From Rhodanobacter sp. C03 (GTDB taxonomy: Bacteria; Pseudomonadota; Gammaproteobacteria; Xanthomonadales; Rhodanobacteraceae): 64,000 bases of DNA. The notes under the pieces are model-generated. The model had not been told where the DNA came from. It saw only the letters and a program-made list of their open reading frames with translations, and searched no databases. Shown here piece by piece: positions 6,780-14,949 of this stretch. The DNA lies in the NCBI RefSeq assembly GCF_002001175.1, contig NZ_MUNT01000001.1, positions 1 to 64,000 on the forward strand. The letters run 5' to 3'. The position numbers were made by a program, and so were the translations under genes. How positions within the stretch are numbered: position 1 is the stretch's first letter; the number at the start of each line of letters is the position of its first letter.

Positions 6780-6820
6780 GCACTCCCCACGGCCAAGGCA
6801 TTATGTCGGGTGCGTAGGGG
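6780..6820 (-). promoter_or_regulatory. Putative promoter shared in form by the two TonB-C-like paralogues
   Basis: On the minus strand a CGACATAATGC word occurs 40-45 bases ahead of the gene at 6758 and an equivalent word (5907-5920) lies ahead of the gene at 5870. CATAAT is a fair -10 element; a TTTACG about 18 bases further up (near 6826-6831) could be the -35 for paralogue B. Duplicated promoter words fit a tandem gene duplication. Confidence 0.35.
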
Positions 6821-6939
6821 AACCGTAAACGACGCAGTACGGTGGCTATCAGGCGGCATCGCCCGTGACTTATGGCATGCACGCCACGTCCGTGCCGCCG
6901 GGCTCGGTTATGCTGATTTTTTGCCCGAGGATGTTTCCC

Positions 6940-9387
6940 ATGCGTCGATTGTTGCTGGCCAGCCTGATCGCCTTCTGTGTGCTGCCTGCGGCGGCCGCCA
7001 CCGTACCGGCAACGGCCCCGCTCGACCTGGAAACCATCATGGCCAATCCCGACTGGATCGGGCAGGCAGTGGAGTCGCCGTACTGGAGCGTGGACGGGCG
7101 CAGCCTGTATTACTCGCTGAAGCGCGACGGCAGCCCGGTGCGTGATCTGTACAAGCTTGATCCGGCCAGCGGGCAGAGCGTGAAACTGGATCCGGCGGCG
7201 ATGGCGCAGGTCGACGGCCCGGCGGTGTTCGATCGTACTCATCGGCATGCGGCGTTCATCCTGCACGGCGATGTGTTCGTGGTCGATCTGGCCAGCGGCC
7301 GGCGCCAGCAGGTGACGCGCACGCCGCAGGAGGAATCCTCGCCGCAATTCTCCGCCGACGATCGCGCCCTGCAATATCGTGACGGCAACGACTGGTACAG
7401 CTATGACTTGAGCAGCGGTGTCGCGGCACCAGTGGCGGTGCTGAATTTCTCCAATGACCCGCAAGCCAAACAACCCGATGACCTGGGCGAGCTGCAGCTC
7501 AAGCTGTTCAAGACACTGCGCGAGATCAAGGCCGACAAGCAGGCCATGCGTGACGAGGACAAGGCGCTGGATGCTGCCGATCCGGGTCGCGCGCCGCGGC
7601 CGTTCTGGCTGGGCGACAAGTCCCGCGCGGTAGATACCGAACTGTCGCCGGACGGCCGCTGGATGCTGCTGGTGACGGTGCCGAAGGATCATGCCAAGGG
7701 CGAGGCGCCGAAGGTCAACCATTACGTCACCGACAGCGGCTATACCGAGCCGAAGGATGCGCGCACCTATGTCGGGCGCAACGATCCCACGCCGCAGTCG
7801 CTGCTGTTGCTGGACCTGCGGAATCACCAGCAATACCCGCTGAAGACCGACACTCTTCCCGGTATCAAGGACGATCCGCTCAAGGCACTGCGTGCGCAGT
7901 CCGTGGCCGCACTGGAGAAGGCGGGCAAGCAGGATGAGGCGAAGGCACTGAAGGCACCTGAAGTGCGCGCGGTGCGCATCATCGCCAATTCGGAAGATGG
8001 CGGTGGCGGTGGCATCGCATGGAGCGATGACGGAAGTCATCTGGCCATCCAGCTGCGCGCGATCGACAACAAGGATCGCTGGATCGCCAATGTCGATTTC
8101 AGCCGCCACGTGCTGGTCAACCAGCATCGGCTCACCGACAACGCGTGGATCAACTGGAACTTCAACGAATTCGGCTGGCTCAAGGACAACCGAACGTTGT
8201 GGTACATGAGCGAGGAAACCGGCTATTCGCAGCTCTATACCAAGACGCTGGATGGCAACGCAAAGGCATTGACCTCCGGCAAGTTTGAAGTCAGCCACCC
8301 GCTGCTCAGCGACGATGGCAAGTGGTTCTATGTGCGTACCAACCAGGTCGCGCCGTACAGCTACGATGTCTACCGGCTGCCGGTCGAGGGCGGTGCGTTG
8401 AGCCGTGTCACCAACTACCAGGGCATGGACGACTTCAAGTTGTCGCCGGACGGCAGCCAGCTCGCCGTACTGCATTCCTCGCCTTACGTGTTCGCGCAGC
8501 TGACGGTACAGTCGAGCAGCGGTGGCGCGGCGCGCGAGCTGACCAACACGATGAAGCCGGCCTACACCGCGCATGACTGGATCGCGCCGAAGATCGTCGA
8601 GGTGCCCTCCTCGCACGGCGCCGGGGTGATCTACGCGAAATACTATGGTCCGGCCGACGAGGCCGCCGCCGCATCTCGCCCGGCGGTGATCTTCGTGCAC
8701 GGCGCCGGCTACCTGCAGAATGTCACGCTGTCATCCACCTATTACTTCCGCGAGCAGATGTTCCACAACCTGCTGGTGCAGCAGGGTTACGTCGTGCTCG
8801 ACATGGATTACCGCGCCTCGGAAGGCTACGGTCGCGCCTGGCGCACCGCGATCTACGAGAAGATGGGTCATCCGGAGCTGGAAGACCTGCTCGACGGCAA
8901 GGCGTGGCTGGTGAAGAACCACGGCGTCGATCCGAAGCGTGTCGGCATCTATGGCGGCAGCTACGGCGGCTTCATGACCGAGATGGCACTGCTGCGCGCG
9001 CCGGGTGAATTCGCTGCGGGTGCCGCACTGCGTCCGGTCAGCGACTGGACGCTGTACAACCACGAGTACACCTCCGACATCCTCAACGATCCACAGCTCG
9101 ATCCCGCGGCCTACACGACCAGTTCGCCGATCGAATACGCCGACAAGCTGCAGGATCCGCTGCTGATCCAGCATGGCCTGATCGACGACAACGTGATGGC
9201 GGCCGATTCGATCCGCCTGTACCAGCGTTTCATCGAACTGCACAAGAAAAATTTCTGGATCTCGCTGTATCCGCTGGAGCGCCACGGTTTCGTGCACGCC
9301 GATTCGTGGTACGACGAATACCGGCGGATCGATGAGTTGTTCAATACATATGTGAAGCCGGTGAAGGATGCTGCCGTCAGCAATTGA
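6940..9387 (+). CDS. S9-family prolyl oligopeptidase / dipeptidyl aminopeptidase
   Basis: This 815-residue exported serine peptidase starts MRRLLLASLIAFCVLP with a signal peptide ending AAAA. ATG 6940 is chosen because a GAGG lies nine bases upstream. Residues about 40-530 form WD40-like beta-propeller repeats (e.g. VDGRSLYYSL, LSPDGRWMLLV, LSPDGSQLAVL). The C-terminal alpha/beta-hydrolase domain has the nucleophile motif GGSYGGFM (S674), an acidic residue in HGLIDDNV and catalytic H782 in ERHGF. Such enzymes remove dipeptides or cut short proline-containing peptides in the periplasm. It is divergent from the TonB-C-like genes and stands alone. Confidence 0.9.
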   Translation: MRRLLLASLIAFCVLPAAAATVPATAPLDLETIMANPDWIGQAVESPYWSVDGRSLYYSLKRDGSPVRDLYKLDPASGQSVKLDPAAMAQVDGPAVFDRTHRHAAFILHGDVFVVDLASGRRQQVTRTPQEESSPQFSADDRALQYRDGNDWYSYDLSSGVAAPVAVLNFSNDPQAKQPDDLGELQLKLFKTLREIKADKQAMRDEDKALDAADPGRAPRPFWLGDKSRAVDTELSPDGRWMLLVTVPKDHAKGEAPKVNHYVTDSGYTEPKDARTYVGRNDPTPQSLLLLDLRNHQQYPLKTDTLPGIKDDPLKALRAQSVAALEKAGKQDEAKALKAPEVRAVRIIANSEDGGGGGIAWSDDGSHLAIQLRAIDNKDRWIANVDFSRHVLVNQHRLTDNAWINWNFNEFGWLKDNRTLWYMSEETGYSQLYTKTLDGNAKALTSGKFEVSHPLLSDDGKWFYVRTNQVAPYSYDVYRLPVEGGALSRVTNYQGMDDFKLSPDGSQLAVLHSSPYVFAQLTVQSSSGGAARELTNTMKPAYTAHDWIAPKIVEVPSSHGAGVIYAKYYGPADEAAAASRPAVIFVHGAGYLQNVTLSSTYYFREQMFHNLLVQQGYVVLDMDYRASEGYGRAWRTAIYEKMGHPELEDLLDGKAWLVKNHGVDPKRVGIYGGSYGGFMTEMALLRAPGEFAAGAALRPVSDWTLYNHEYTSDILNDPQLDPAAYTTSSPIEYADKLQDPLLIQHGLIDDNVMAADSIRLYQRFIELHKKNFWISLYPLERHGFVHADSWYDEYRRIDELFNTYVKPVKDAAVSN

Positions 9388-9499
9388 TCGAGCGACGGCT
9401 AGACATCAGATTGGATAGAGCAAATCGACCAGCGTTGCGGCGCCGTGTGTGAGGCACGGCGACGCAACCTCCGAAGCAGGCTTCAGAGTCCTTGCCGGG

Positions 9500-9847
9500 T
9501 TACTTGACCACCACGGTGCCGGTCATGGTGGGGTGGAACTTGCAGAAGAACGCGAACGTGCCCGCGGTGGCGGTGATGCGCCCGCTGGTGCCCGGTTTCA
9601 GGTCGACGTCGAAGTGGCCGTCGCGTGCAGTGGCACTGTGTTCGAGGATGTCGTGATTGGTCCATTCGATGATGTCGCCGGCGCGTACGTCGGTCGGCAT
9701 CGGGCCGTACTGCATCTGGTCGATCACGATCACATGCATGCGATGGGCCGCCGTTGCCGGGGGTTTCGCCGTGCTGCTGGCACTGGCCGGTGCGATACCA
9801 CCGGCCAGTGCCAGCAGGCCCGCGAGAAGGATCGTCATGCGGAGCAT
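9500..9847 (-). CDS. Cupredoxin (plastocyanin-like blue-copper protein)
   Basis: The 115-residue product has a signal peptide (MLRMTILLAGLLALAGG, cleaved near SAS) and a cupredoxin domain. Type-1 copper ligands are visible: His in HDILEHSA, then Cys, His and Met in FFCKFHPTMTG at the C-terminus. Proteins of this small amicyanin-like kind carry electrons or bind copper in the periplasm. The gene lies ten bases behind the DUF4142 gene on the same strand, so the two form an operon divergent from an ECF sigma factor. Confidence 0.85.
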   Translation of the reverse strand: MLRMTILLAGLLALAGGIAPASASSTAKPPATAAHRMHVIVIDQMQYGPMPTDVRAGDIIEWTNHDILEHSATARDGHFDVDLKPGTSGRITATAGTFAFFCKFHPTMTGTVVVK

Positions 9848-9857
9848 GGAGGATTCC

Positions 9858-10403
9858 TTAGTTCAGGCTTTGCGCGAGATGCTCGGCATGGGCCTGGTGC
9901 GACTGGAACAGTTTCAGCCCGGTTTCCAGCAACGACTTCAGCTCCGCGTTCTGCGCCGATGGAATCAGCGTGCTTCTCAACGCGCCGTTGACGGCCTTGT
10001 GATACGCCACTTCGTTGTCGACGTAGGCCTTGTCGAACGCGCTGCCCTTGAGTGCGGCCAATGTCTTGAGTTCGGCGGCGGCGTTCTTCGACAGCGACTG
10101 GCTGGTCGGATTGTCCTGCGGCGTCACACCCAGCTTTTTCACCAGGGCCAGCGCCTGTTCGTTGACTGCGGCATGGTCACGCGCCATTTCCTCGGCGAAT
10201 GCGCGCACATCCTTGTTGTGCGATTTCTGCAATGCCTGCTTGGCGGCGGCGATGTCGATCACGCCGGCGGTATAGGCGATGTGCGCGATCTGCGCGTCGT
10301 TGATGGCCGGTGCCGGGCTAGCGGCGGCCGGGGTCTGGGCCTGCACGCTGGCTACGGTGGCGATGCCAAAAACGAGGGCGAGGGCGAGCAGCGGCTTGTT
10401 CAT
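9858..10403 (-). CDS. Secreted DUF4142 protein
   Basis: The 181-residue protein has a signal peptide (MNKPLLALALVFGIATVASVQA) and a helical DUF4142 domain, with the ferritin-like repeat pattern seen in DVRAFAEEMARDHAAVN and AYVDNEVAYHKAVNG. DUF4142 proteins are periplasmic and often sit next to ECF sigma genes; their function is not established, though stress roles are suspected. ATG 10403 has an AGGAGAC Shine-Dalgarno. The gene is first in a two-gene operon with the cupredoxin and shares a divergent control region with the sigma gene. Confidence 0.85.
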   Translation of the reverse strand: MNKPLLALALVFGIATVASVQAQTPAAASPAPAINDAQIAHIAYTAGVIDIAAAKQALQKSHNKDVRAFAEEMARDHAAVNEQALALVKKLGVTPQDNPTSQSLSKNAAAELKTLAALKGSAFDKAYVDNEVAYHKAVNGALRSTLIPSAQNAELKSLLETGLKLFQSHQAHAEHLAQSLN

Positions 10404-10450
10404 GGGTGTCTCCTTGGAAGTGGACGAACGGATGCGGCGAGCGTCGCGGT

Positions 10451-10560
10451 GGAACCGACCAGCGCCCTTGCCTGCGTTCATGGGATGCAACAGCGGCATC
10501 CAGGTTCCGGTTTTCTGTATACCGTTGCCGGGAACCTCAGGCCCTGCCGCCGCATCCGAT
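10451..10560. promoter_or_regulatory. Divergent ECF-type promoters between DUF4142 and the sigma gene
   Basis: On the plus strand GGAACC at 10531-10536 is followed 18 bases later by TCCGAT at 10555-10560, ahead of the sigma gene. On the minus strand GGAACC at 10508-10503 is followed 17 bases later by TCCCAT at 10485-10480, ahead of DUF4142. GGAAC is the usual -35 of many ECF promoters. The paired arrangement suggests that the sigma factor drives itself and the DUF4142-cupredoxin operon. A third GGAACC lies at 10451-10456. Confidence 0.5.
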
Positions 10561-10580
10561 AGGTGTAAAAGGAGAGAACC

Positions 10581-11282
10581 ATGACATCGCCCGTCAAACT
10601 TGTACCCATCGATTACGCCGCACTGGATGACAACGCGCTGGTGGCGCTGGTCCGCGGCGGTCAGCGCGAAGCGTTCCGGCACATCATGCAGCGCTGCAAC
10701 CAGCGGCTGTTCCGCATCGCGCGCAGCGTGGTTGGCGAGGATTCGGAAGCGGAAGACGTATTGCAGGAATCGTATATGCGTGCTTACAACAAGCTGGACA
10801 CGTTCCGCGGTGACTCGACCCTGCTGACCTGGCTCACCAGCATCGTGCTGAACGAGGCGCGCGGCCGGCTGCGCAAGCGCCACAACATGGTCGGACTGGA
10901 ACAGCTCGACGCGGCGCCGGACGATAGCCACCAGGTCATCCAGTTCCCATCGAAATTCGGCAATGAGGATCCAGCCGTGTCCGCTGCCCGCGCACAGATC
11001 CGCCACCTGCTCGAACACGCCATCGACGAATTGCCGGAAGCGTTCCGCACGGTCTACGTGATGCGCGAGATCGAGGAGTGCACGGTCGAGGAAACCGCCA
11101 CCCAGCTGGAGATCAAGCCGGAGACGGTGAAAACCCGCCTGCATCGCGCCCGCCGCCTGCTGCGTGCGTCATTGCAGGGAACGCTGGCAGCCACCATGAG
11201 CGAAGCGTTTCCGTTCATGGGCCAGCGCTGCGCCCGCGTCACGGAGGCAGTGATGGCGCGGCTGGGAGCGAAGCAGTTGTAG
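10581..11282 (+). CDS. ECF-family RNA polymerase sigma factor
   Basis: The 233-residue protein has region sigma2 (about 20-95; DVLQESYMRAYNKLDTFRG) and region sigma4 (about 150-200; ELPEAFRTVYVMREIEECTVEETA and KTRLHRARRLL), with no sigma1.1 or sigma3, so it is an extracytoplasmic-function sigma factor. An AGGAGAG Shine-Dalgarno precedes ATG 10581. No anti-sigma gene is adjacent. The C-terminal tail after sigma4 (about 30 residues, ending MARLGAKQL) contains one Cys (QRCARV). The stop codon TAG coincides with the first bases of a GTAGGAGC repeat element. It probably controls the divergent DUF4142-cupredoxin operon. Confidence 0.9.
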   Translation: MTSPVKLVPIDYAALDDNALVALVRGGQREAFRHIMQRCNQRLFRIARSVVGEDSEAEDVLQESYMRAYNKLDTFRGDSTLLTWLTSIVLNEARGRLRKRHNMVGLEQLDAAPDDSHQVIQFPSKFGNEDPAVSAARAQIRHLLEHAIDELPEAFRTVYVMREIEECTVEETATQLEIKPETVKTRLHRARRLLRASLQGTLAATMSEAFPFMGQRCARVTEAVMARLGAKQL

Positions 11283-11351
11283 GAGCGACTTCAGTCGCGA
11301 TGCTTTTCGGTAAACGCAGCCAAGAGCTTCGCGACTGAAGTCGCTCCTACA
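11279..11351. repeat. GTAG-type REP palindrome, copy 1
   Basis: An imperfect palindrome with arms GTAGGAGCGACTTCAGTCGC and its complement GCGACTGAAGTCGCTCCTAC, separated by about 33 bases. It is of the kind widespread in Xanthomonadales. It begins on the stop codon of the ECF sigma gene and lies between convergent genes. Confidence 0.9.
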
Positions 11352-11385
11352 GTCGTGCCTACAGGCTCTTCGCGGGTATCCGGAC

Positions 11386-12039
11386 TCAGGCCGGCCGATG
11401 CAACCCGGCCGCCTCGCGTGCGAGCAATTCAATCGCAGCCCAATCGCCGGTAGCGAGCAGGTTGGCGGGAGTCAGCCATGAACCGCCGACGCAGATCACG
11501 TTGGGCAACGCGAGGAAATCCGGCGCGCTGGCGAGGCTGATGCCACCGGTGGGGCAGAAGCAGACCTGTGGCAGCGGGCTGGCCCAGGCGCCGAGCAGCT
11601 TGTGGCCACCGGCCGGTACCGCCGGAAAGAATTTCAGATGGCGATAACCGCGCTCGAGCATGGCCATCACTTCGCTGGCGGTGGCGGCCCCGGGCAGCAG
11701 TGGCAGCTCGCTGTCGTCGGCGGCATCGAGCAGGTACGGCGAGACGCCGGGCGACACCGCGAAGCGCGCGCCAGCCTGCTGCGCGGCTTTCAGATCGCGC
11801 GCGCTGAGCACGGTGCCGACGCCGATCACCGCGCCTTCCACTTCGGCGGCAATTGCGCGGATCGCTTCCAATGCGGCCGCTGTGCGCAGGGTGACTTCGA
11901 TCGCCGGCGTGCCACCGGCGACCAACGCGCGCGCCATCGGCACCGCATGCCGCGCGTCATCGATCACCACCACGGGAATCACCGGTGCCAATCGCATCGT
12001 GGTTTCGATCTGTTGCTGCTTGAGTTCGATGCTGCTCAT
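11386..12039 (-). CDS. eda: 2-keto-3-deoxy-6-phosphogluconate (KDPG) aldolase
   Basis: This enzyme cleaves KDPG to pyruvate and glyceraldehyde-3-phosphate, the last step of the Entner-Doudoroff pathway. The sequence shows the family core: IPVVVIDDARHAVP near the N-terminus, GTPAIEVTLRT with the catalytic Glu, GVGTVLSARDL, and the Schiff-base Lys in HLKFFPAV, then CPTGGI. I prefer ATG 12039 (217 residues); a GTG four codons upstream at 12051 is possible. It follows edd in a leftward series zwf-pgl-edd-eda, with a REP palindrome in the 126-base gap to edd. Confidence 0.93.
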   Translation of the reverse strand: MSSIELKQQQIETTMRLAPVIPVVVIDDARHAVPMARALVAGGTPAIEVTLRTAAALEAIRAIAAEVEGAVIGVGTVLSARDLKAAQQAGARFAVSPGVSPYLLDAADDSELPLLPGAATASEVMAMLERGYRHLKFFPAVPAGGHKLLGAWASPLPQVCFCPTGGISLASAPDFLALPNVICVGGSWLTPANLLATGDWAAIELLAREAAGLHRPA

Positions 12040-12076
12040 GGATTCACTCACGGGTGGAAGATTGTGGCGGCGCGTG

Positions 12077-12150
12077 TGTAGGAGCGAGTTCAGTCGCGAT
12101 GCTCTGATGCCAGCCGAAACAGTGCGGTCGCGACTGAAGTCGCTCCTACA
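12077..12150. repeat. GTAG-type REP palindrome, copy 2
   Basis: Arms TGTAGGAGCGAGTTCAGTCG and CGACTGAAGTCGCTCCTACA flank a short unmatched centre. The left arm has one change (GAGTT for GACTT). It occupies the gap between edd and eda. Confidence 0.88.
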
Positions 12151-12165
12151 GGTGAAGGGCGATCG

Positions 12166-13983
12166 TCAGAGGACACCGGCACCAAGATCTGCGGTGGCCG
12201 CCGCCTGCCGGAACAGGCCGAACAGTTCGCGGCCCATGCCGCTGTGCTGGGCGGACAGGTCGGCGGTGTGCGGCAGGCGCGCGTCCAGTTCGTGCTGTTC
12301 CATCAGGACGTCCAGACGGCCGTTAACGGCATCCAGGCGGATCATGTCGCCGTTGCGGATCTTCGCGATGTTGCCGCCGGCCACCGCTTCCGGTGTCACA
12401 TGGATCGCCGCCGGCACCCGACCGGACGCGCCGGACATGCGGCCGTCGGTGAGCAGCGCGATACGGTGGCCACGATCCTGCAGCAGCGCCAGCGTCGGGG
12501 TGAGCTTGTGCAGCTCGGGCATGCCATTCGCCTGTGGACCCTGGAAGCGCACCACCGCGATGAAGTCGCGATTGAGTTCGCCGCGCTTGAAAGCAGCGGG
12601 TACTTCGTCCTGATCCTGGAACACGATCGCCGGCGCTTCGATCACCAGCCGGTCGTCCGGCACCGACGAGACCTTGATCACCGCGCGGCCGAGATTACCC
12701 TGCAGCATGCGCAGGCCGCCGTCGGCGCGGAACGGTTCGTCGGTGCCACGCAGTACGCCGCGGTTGCCGCTCTGCTTCGCTACCGGTTTCCAGTGCAGTG
12801 CACCGTCATCGTCGAGGTATGGAATCTGCGCATAGCCGTCCATGCCGGTGCCGAAGATGGTATCCACGTCCGCATGCAGCAGGCCGGCGCTGAGCAGCTG
12901 GTCGATCAGGAAGGCCATGCCGCCCGCGTCATGGAACTGGTTCACATCGGCATAGCCGTTCGGATACACGCGTGCCAGCAGCGGGATCACGCCGGACAGC
13001 GCGTCGAAATCGTCCCAGCGCAACTGGATGCCGGCCGCGTGGGCTATCGCCACCAGGTGCAGCAGGTGATTGGTGGAGCCGCCGGTGGCGTGCAGGCCGA
13101 TCACGCCATTGATGATCGCGCGCTCGTCGATGATGTGACCGATCGGCAGGTAGCTTTCGCCCAGCGCGCTGAGCGCGTTGACCCGGCGCACCACCTCGGC
13201 GGTGAGCGCGTCGCGCAGCGGCGTGTCCGGCGCGGTAAAGCTGGCGCCGGGCAGGTGCAGGCCCATGATCTCCATCAGCATCTGGTTGGAGTTCGCGGTG
13301 CCGTAGAACGTGCATGTGCCGGGGGCATGATACGACGCGGCCTCGACTTCGAGCAGCTCGGCCTTGCTCGCCTTGCCGTCGGCCCAGGCCTGGCGCACTT
13401 TCGATTTCTGTTCGTTGGGAATGCCGCTGGGCATCGGGCCGCTCGGCACGAAGGCGCCGGGCAGGTGGCCGAAGCTCAGCGCGCCGATCAGCAGGCCCGG
13501 CACGATCTTGTCGCAGATGCCCAGGTACAGCGCACCGTCGAACATGTCGTGCGACAGCGACACCGCGGTGGCCATCGCGATCAGGTCGCGCGAGAACAGC
13601 GACAGCTGCATGCCGGGCTGGCCCTGGGTGACGCCATCGCACATCGCCGGCACGCCGCCGGCGACCTGGGCAGTGAAGCCGGCGTCGCGGGCGATCTGGC
13701 GGATCAGCGCGGGATAGCGCTCGTACGGCTGATGCGCGGACAGCATGTCGTTGTAGGCGGTGATGATCGCGAGGTTGGCGCAGCGGCCGTTGCGCAGGGC
13801 CTCCTTGTCGGTACTGCCGCAGGCGGCGAAGCCGTGCGCGAGGTTGCCGCAGGACAGGTGCTCGCGTTGCGGGCCGCCACGGTCGACGGCGTCGATCCGC
13901 TTGAGGTAGGCCGCGCGCGTCTCGCGGCTGCGCTCGCGCAGGCGTTCGGTGACTTCGGCGACGACGGGATGCAACGTGCTCAT
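12166..13983 (-). CDS. edd: 6-phosphogluconate dehydratase
   Basis: This 605-residue iron-sulfur dehydratase of the IlvD/Edd family converts 6-phosphogluconate to KDPG. Diagnostic segments are [75 protein letters not shown] and [10 protein letters not shown]. The cysteines in CDGVTQG and CDKIVPG are the expected cluster ligands of the family. Length is typical of Edd (about 600). It sits downstream of pgl and upstream of eda on the same strand; REP palindromes lie in both gaps, which could stop or stabilise transcripts between the genes. Confidence 0.95.
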   Translation of the reverse strand: MSTLHPVVAEVTERLRERSRETRAAYLKRIDAVDRGGPQREHLSCGNLAHGFAACGSTDKEALRNGRCANLAIITAYNDMLSAHQPYERYPALIRQIARDAGFTAQVAGGVPAMCDGVTQGQPGMQLSLFSRDLIAMATAVSLSHDMFDGALYLGICDKIVPGLLIGALSFGHLPGAFVPSGPMPSGIPNEQKSKVRQAWADGKASKAELLEVEAASYHAPGTCTFYGTANSNQMLMEIMGLHLPGASFTAPDTPLRDALTAEVVRRVNALSALGESYLPIGHIIDERAIINGVIGLHATGGSTNHLLHLVAIAHAAGIQLRWDDFDALSGVIPLLARVYPNGYADVNQFHDAGGMAFLIDQLLSAGLLHADVDTIFGTGMDGYAQIPYLDDDGALHWKPVAKQSGNRGVLRGTDEPFRADGGLRMLQGNLGRAVIKVSSVPDDRLVIEAPAIVFQDQDEVPAAFKRGELNRDFIAVVRFQGPQANGMPELHKLTPTLALLQDRGHRIALLTDGRMSGASGRVPAAIHVTPEAVAGGNIAKIRNGDMIRLDAVNGRLDVLMEQHELDARLPHTADLSAQHSGMGRELFGLFRQAAATADLGAGVL

Positions 13984-14009
13984 GGCGGATTCCAGCAGGT
14001 CAATGGTTG

Positions 14010-14089
14010 TGTAGGAGCGGCTTCAGCCGCGATGCTCCTGGTCAGCCAACGTGATTTTGAACAGCATCGCGGCTGAAGCCGCTCCTACA
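14010..14089. repeat. GTAG-type REP palindrome, copy 3
   Basis: Arms TGTAGGAGCGGCTTCAGCCG and CGGCTGAAGCCGCTCCTACA, the GGCTTCAGCC subtype, lie between pgl and edd with about 37 bases between the arms. Confidence 0.9.
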
Positions 14090-14119
14090 GAATTGGGTAT
14101 GAGATGCCCGTTACGGGTT

Positions 14120-14833
14120 TCACGGGCACCAGTACACCGTCACCGGCACGCGTTGCTGGATCAGCACGGCGCGTATCGGATAGCTCTTCGCCGCGTCCAG
14201 GCCGAGCCGGACATCGGCGAGTAGATCGGCCTTCTTCTCGCCGGCAATCAGCAGGTACAGCGCGCGGGTGTGGAGCAGCGTGGGCAGGGTGAGCGTGATG
14301 CGCGGTTCGCCGGCGCCGGGCGCTTGCATCGGCAACACGCGGGCGCGGCCTTCGAGATTCAGCGCCTCGGCCAGATGATCGCCGCCGGGAAAGAACGAGG
14401 CGGTATGGCCATCGTCGCCCATGCCCAGCACCACCGCATCGAACGGCAACGGCAGCGCGTCGATCCGTTCGTTGGCGGCGGCCAATCCTTCTTCCGGCGT
14501 GGGCGCGCCGGTATACAGCGGCACGAACTGTGCTGCGCTGGCGGCATGCTTCAACAGCAGCGACTTCACCAGCCCGGCATTGGAGCGCTCGTCGCTGTCC
14601 GGCACCCAGCGTTCGTCGACCAGAGTGATCTGCACGTTCGCCCAGTCCAGCGATTCGTGCGACAAGCAAGCGAAAAAATCTTTGGGCGTGCTGCCGCCGG
14701 AAACGGCAAGCAGCGCATGGCCGCGCTCGGCCAGCGCGGCACGCAGGCGCGCGGCGACCTGTTCGGCCAGTGCCACCGCCTGTGCGTGGCCATCGGTGAA
14801 GCTGAGGGTGGTGACGTTCAATGGAGTGGTCAT
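14120..14833 (-). CDS. pgl: 6-phosphogluconolactonase
   Basis: The 237-residue protein hydrolyses 6-phosphoglucono-lactone made by Zwf. It carries the family motifs LLAVSGGSTPKDFF, ITLVDERWVP and VVLGMGDDGHTASFFPG (DevB/Pgl, glucosamine-isomerase fold). ATG 14833 is preferred; an in-frame TTG eight codons upstream would lengthen it without reason. It lies 116 bases downstream of zwf and upstream of edd on the same strand, completing glucose-6-phosphate to KDPG in one gene series. Confidence 0.93.
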   Translation of the reverse strand: MTTPLNVTTLSFTDGHAQAVALAEQVAARLRAALAERGHALLAVSGGSTPKDFFACLSHESLDWANVQITLVDERWVPDSDERSNAGLVKSLLLKHAASAAQFVPLYTGAPTPEEGLAAANERIDALPLPFDAVVLGMGDDGHTASFFPGGDHLAEALNLEGRARVLPMQAPGAGEPRITLTLPTLLHTRALYLLIAGEKKADLLADVRLGLDAAKSYPIRAVLIQQRVPVTVYWCP

Positions 14834-14949
14834 GAAGAGTGCCGGGCTGGCCGCCAATCAACGAAAGCGGCCACGCGTCTCATTGGGAAAGGAAGGTCAA
14901 GTCTGCGGCAGGCAACGGTATCGCCGGGTGAAGTGAGCGTAAGTGCTGC

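Noticed and set aside
6349..8700. 783-codon open frame on the minus strand
   Set aside because: It is antisense to the S9 peptidase, whose motifs and signal peptide are clear. Its translation is rich in Arg, His and Gln with no domain pattern, as expected from a mirror frame of GC-rich coding DNA.
12244..14076. 610-codon plus-strand frame opposite edd
   Set aside because: Antisense to a complete edd gene; the translated sequence has no recognisable domain and extends into a REP palindrome.
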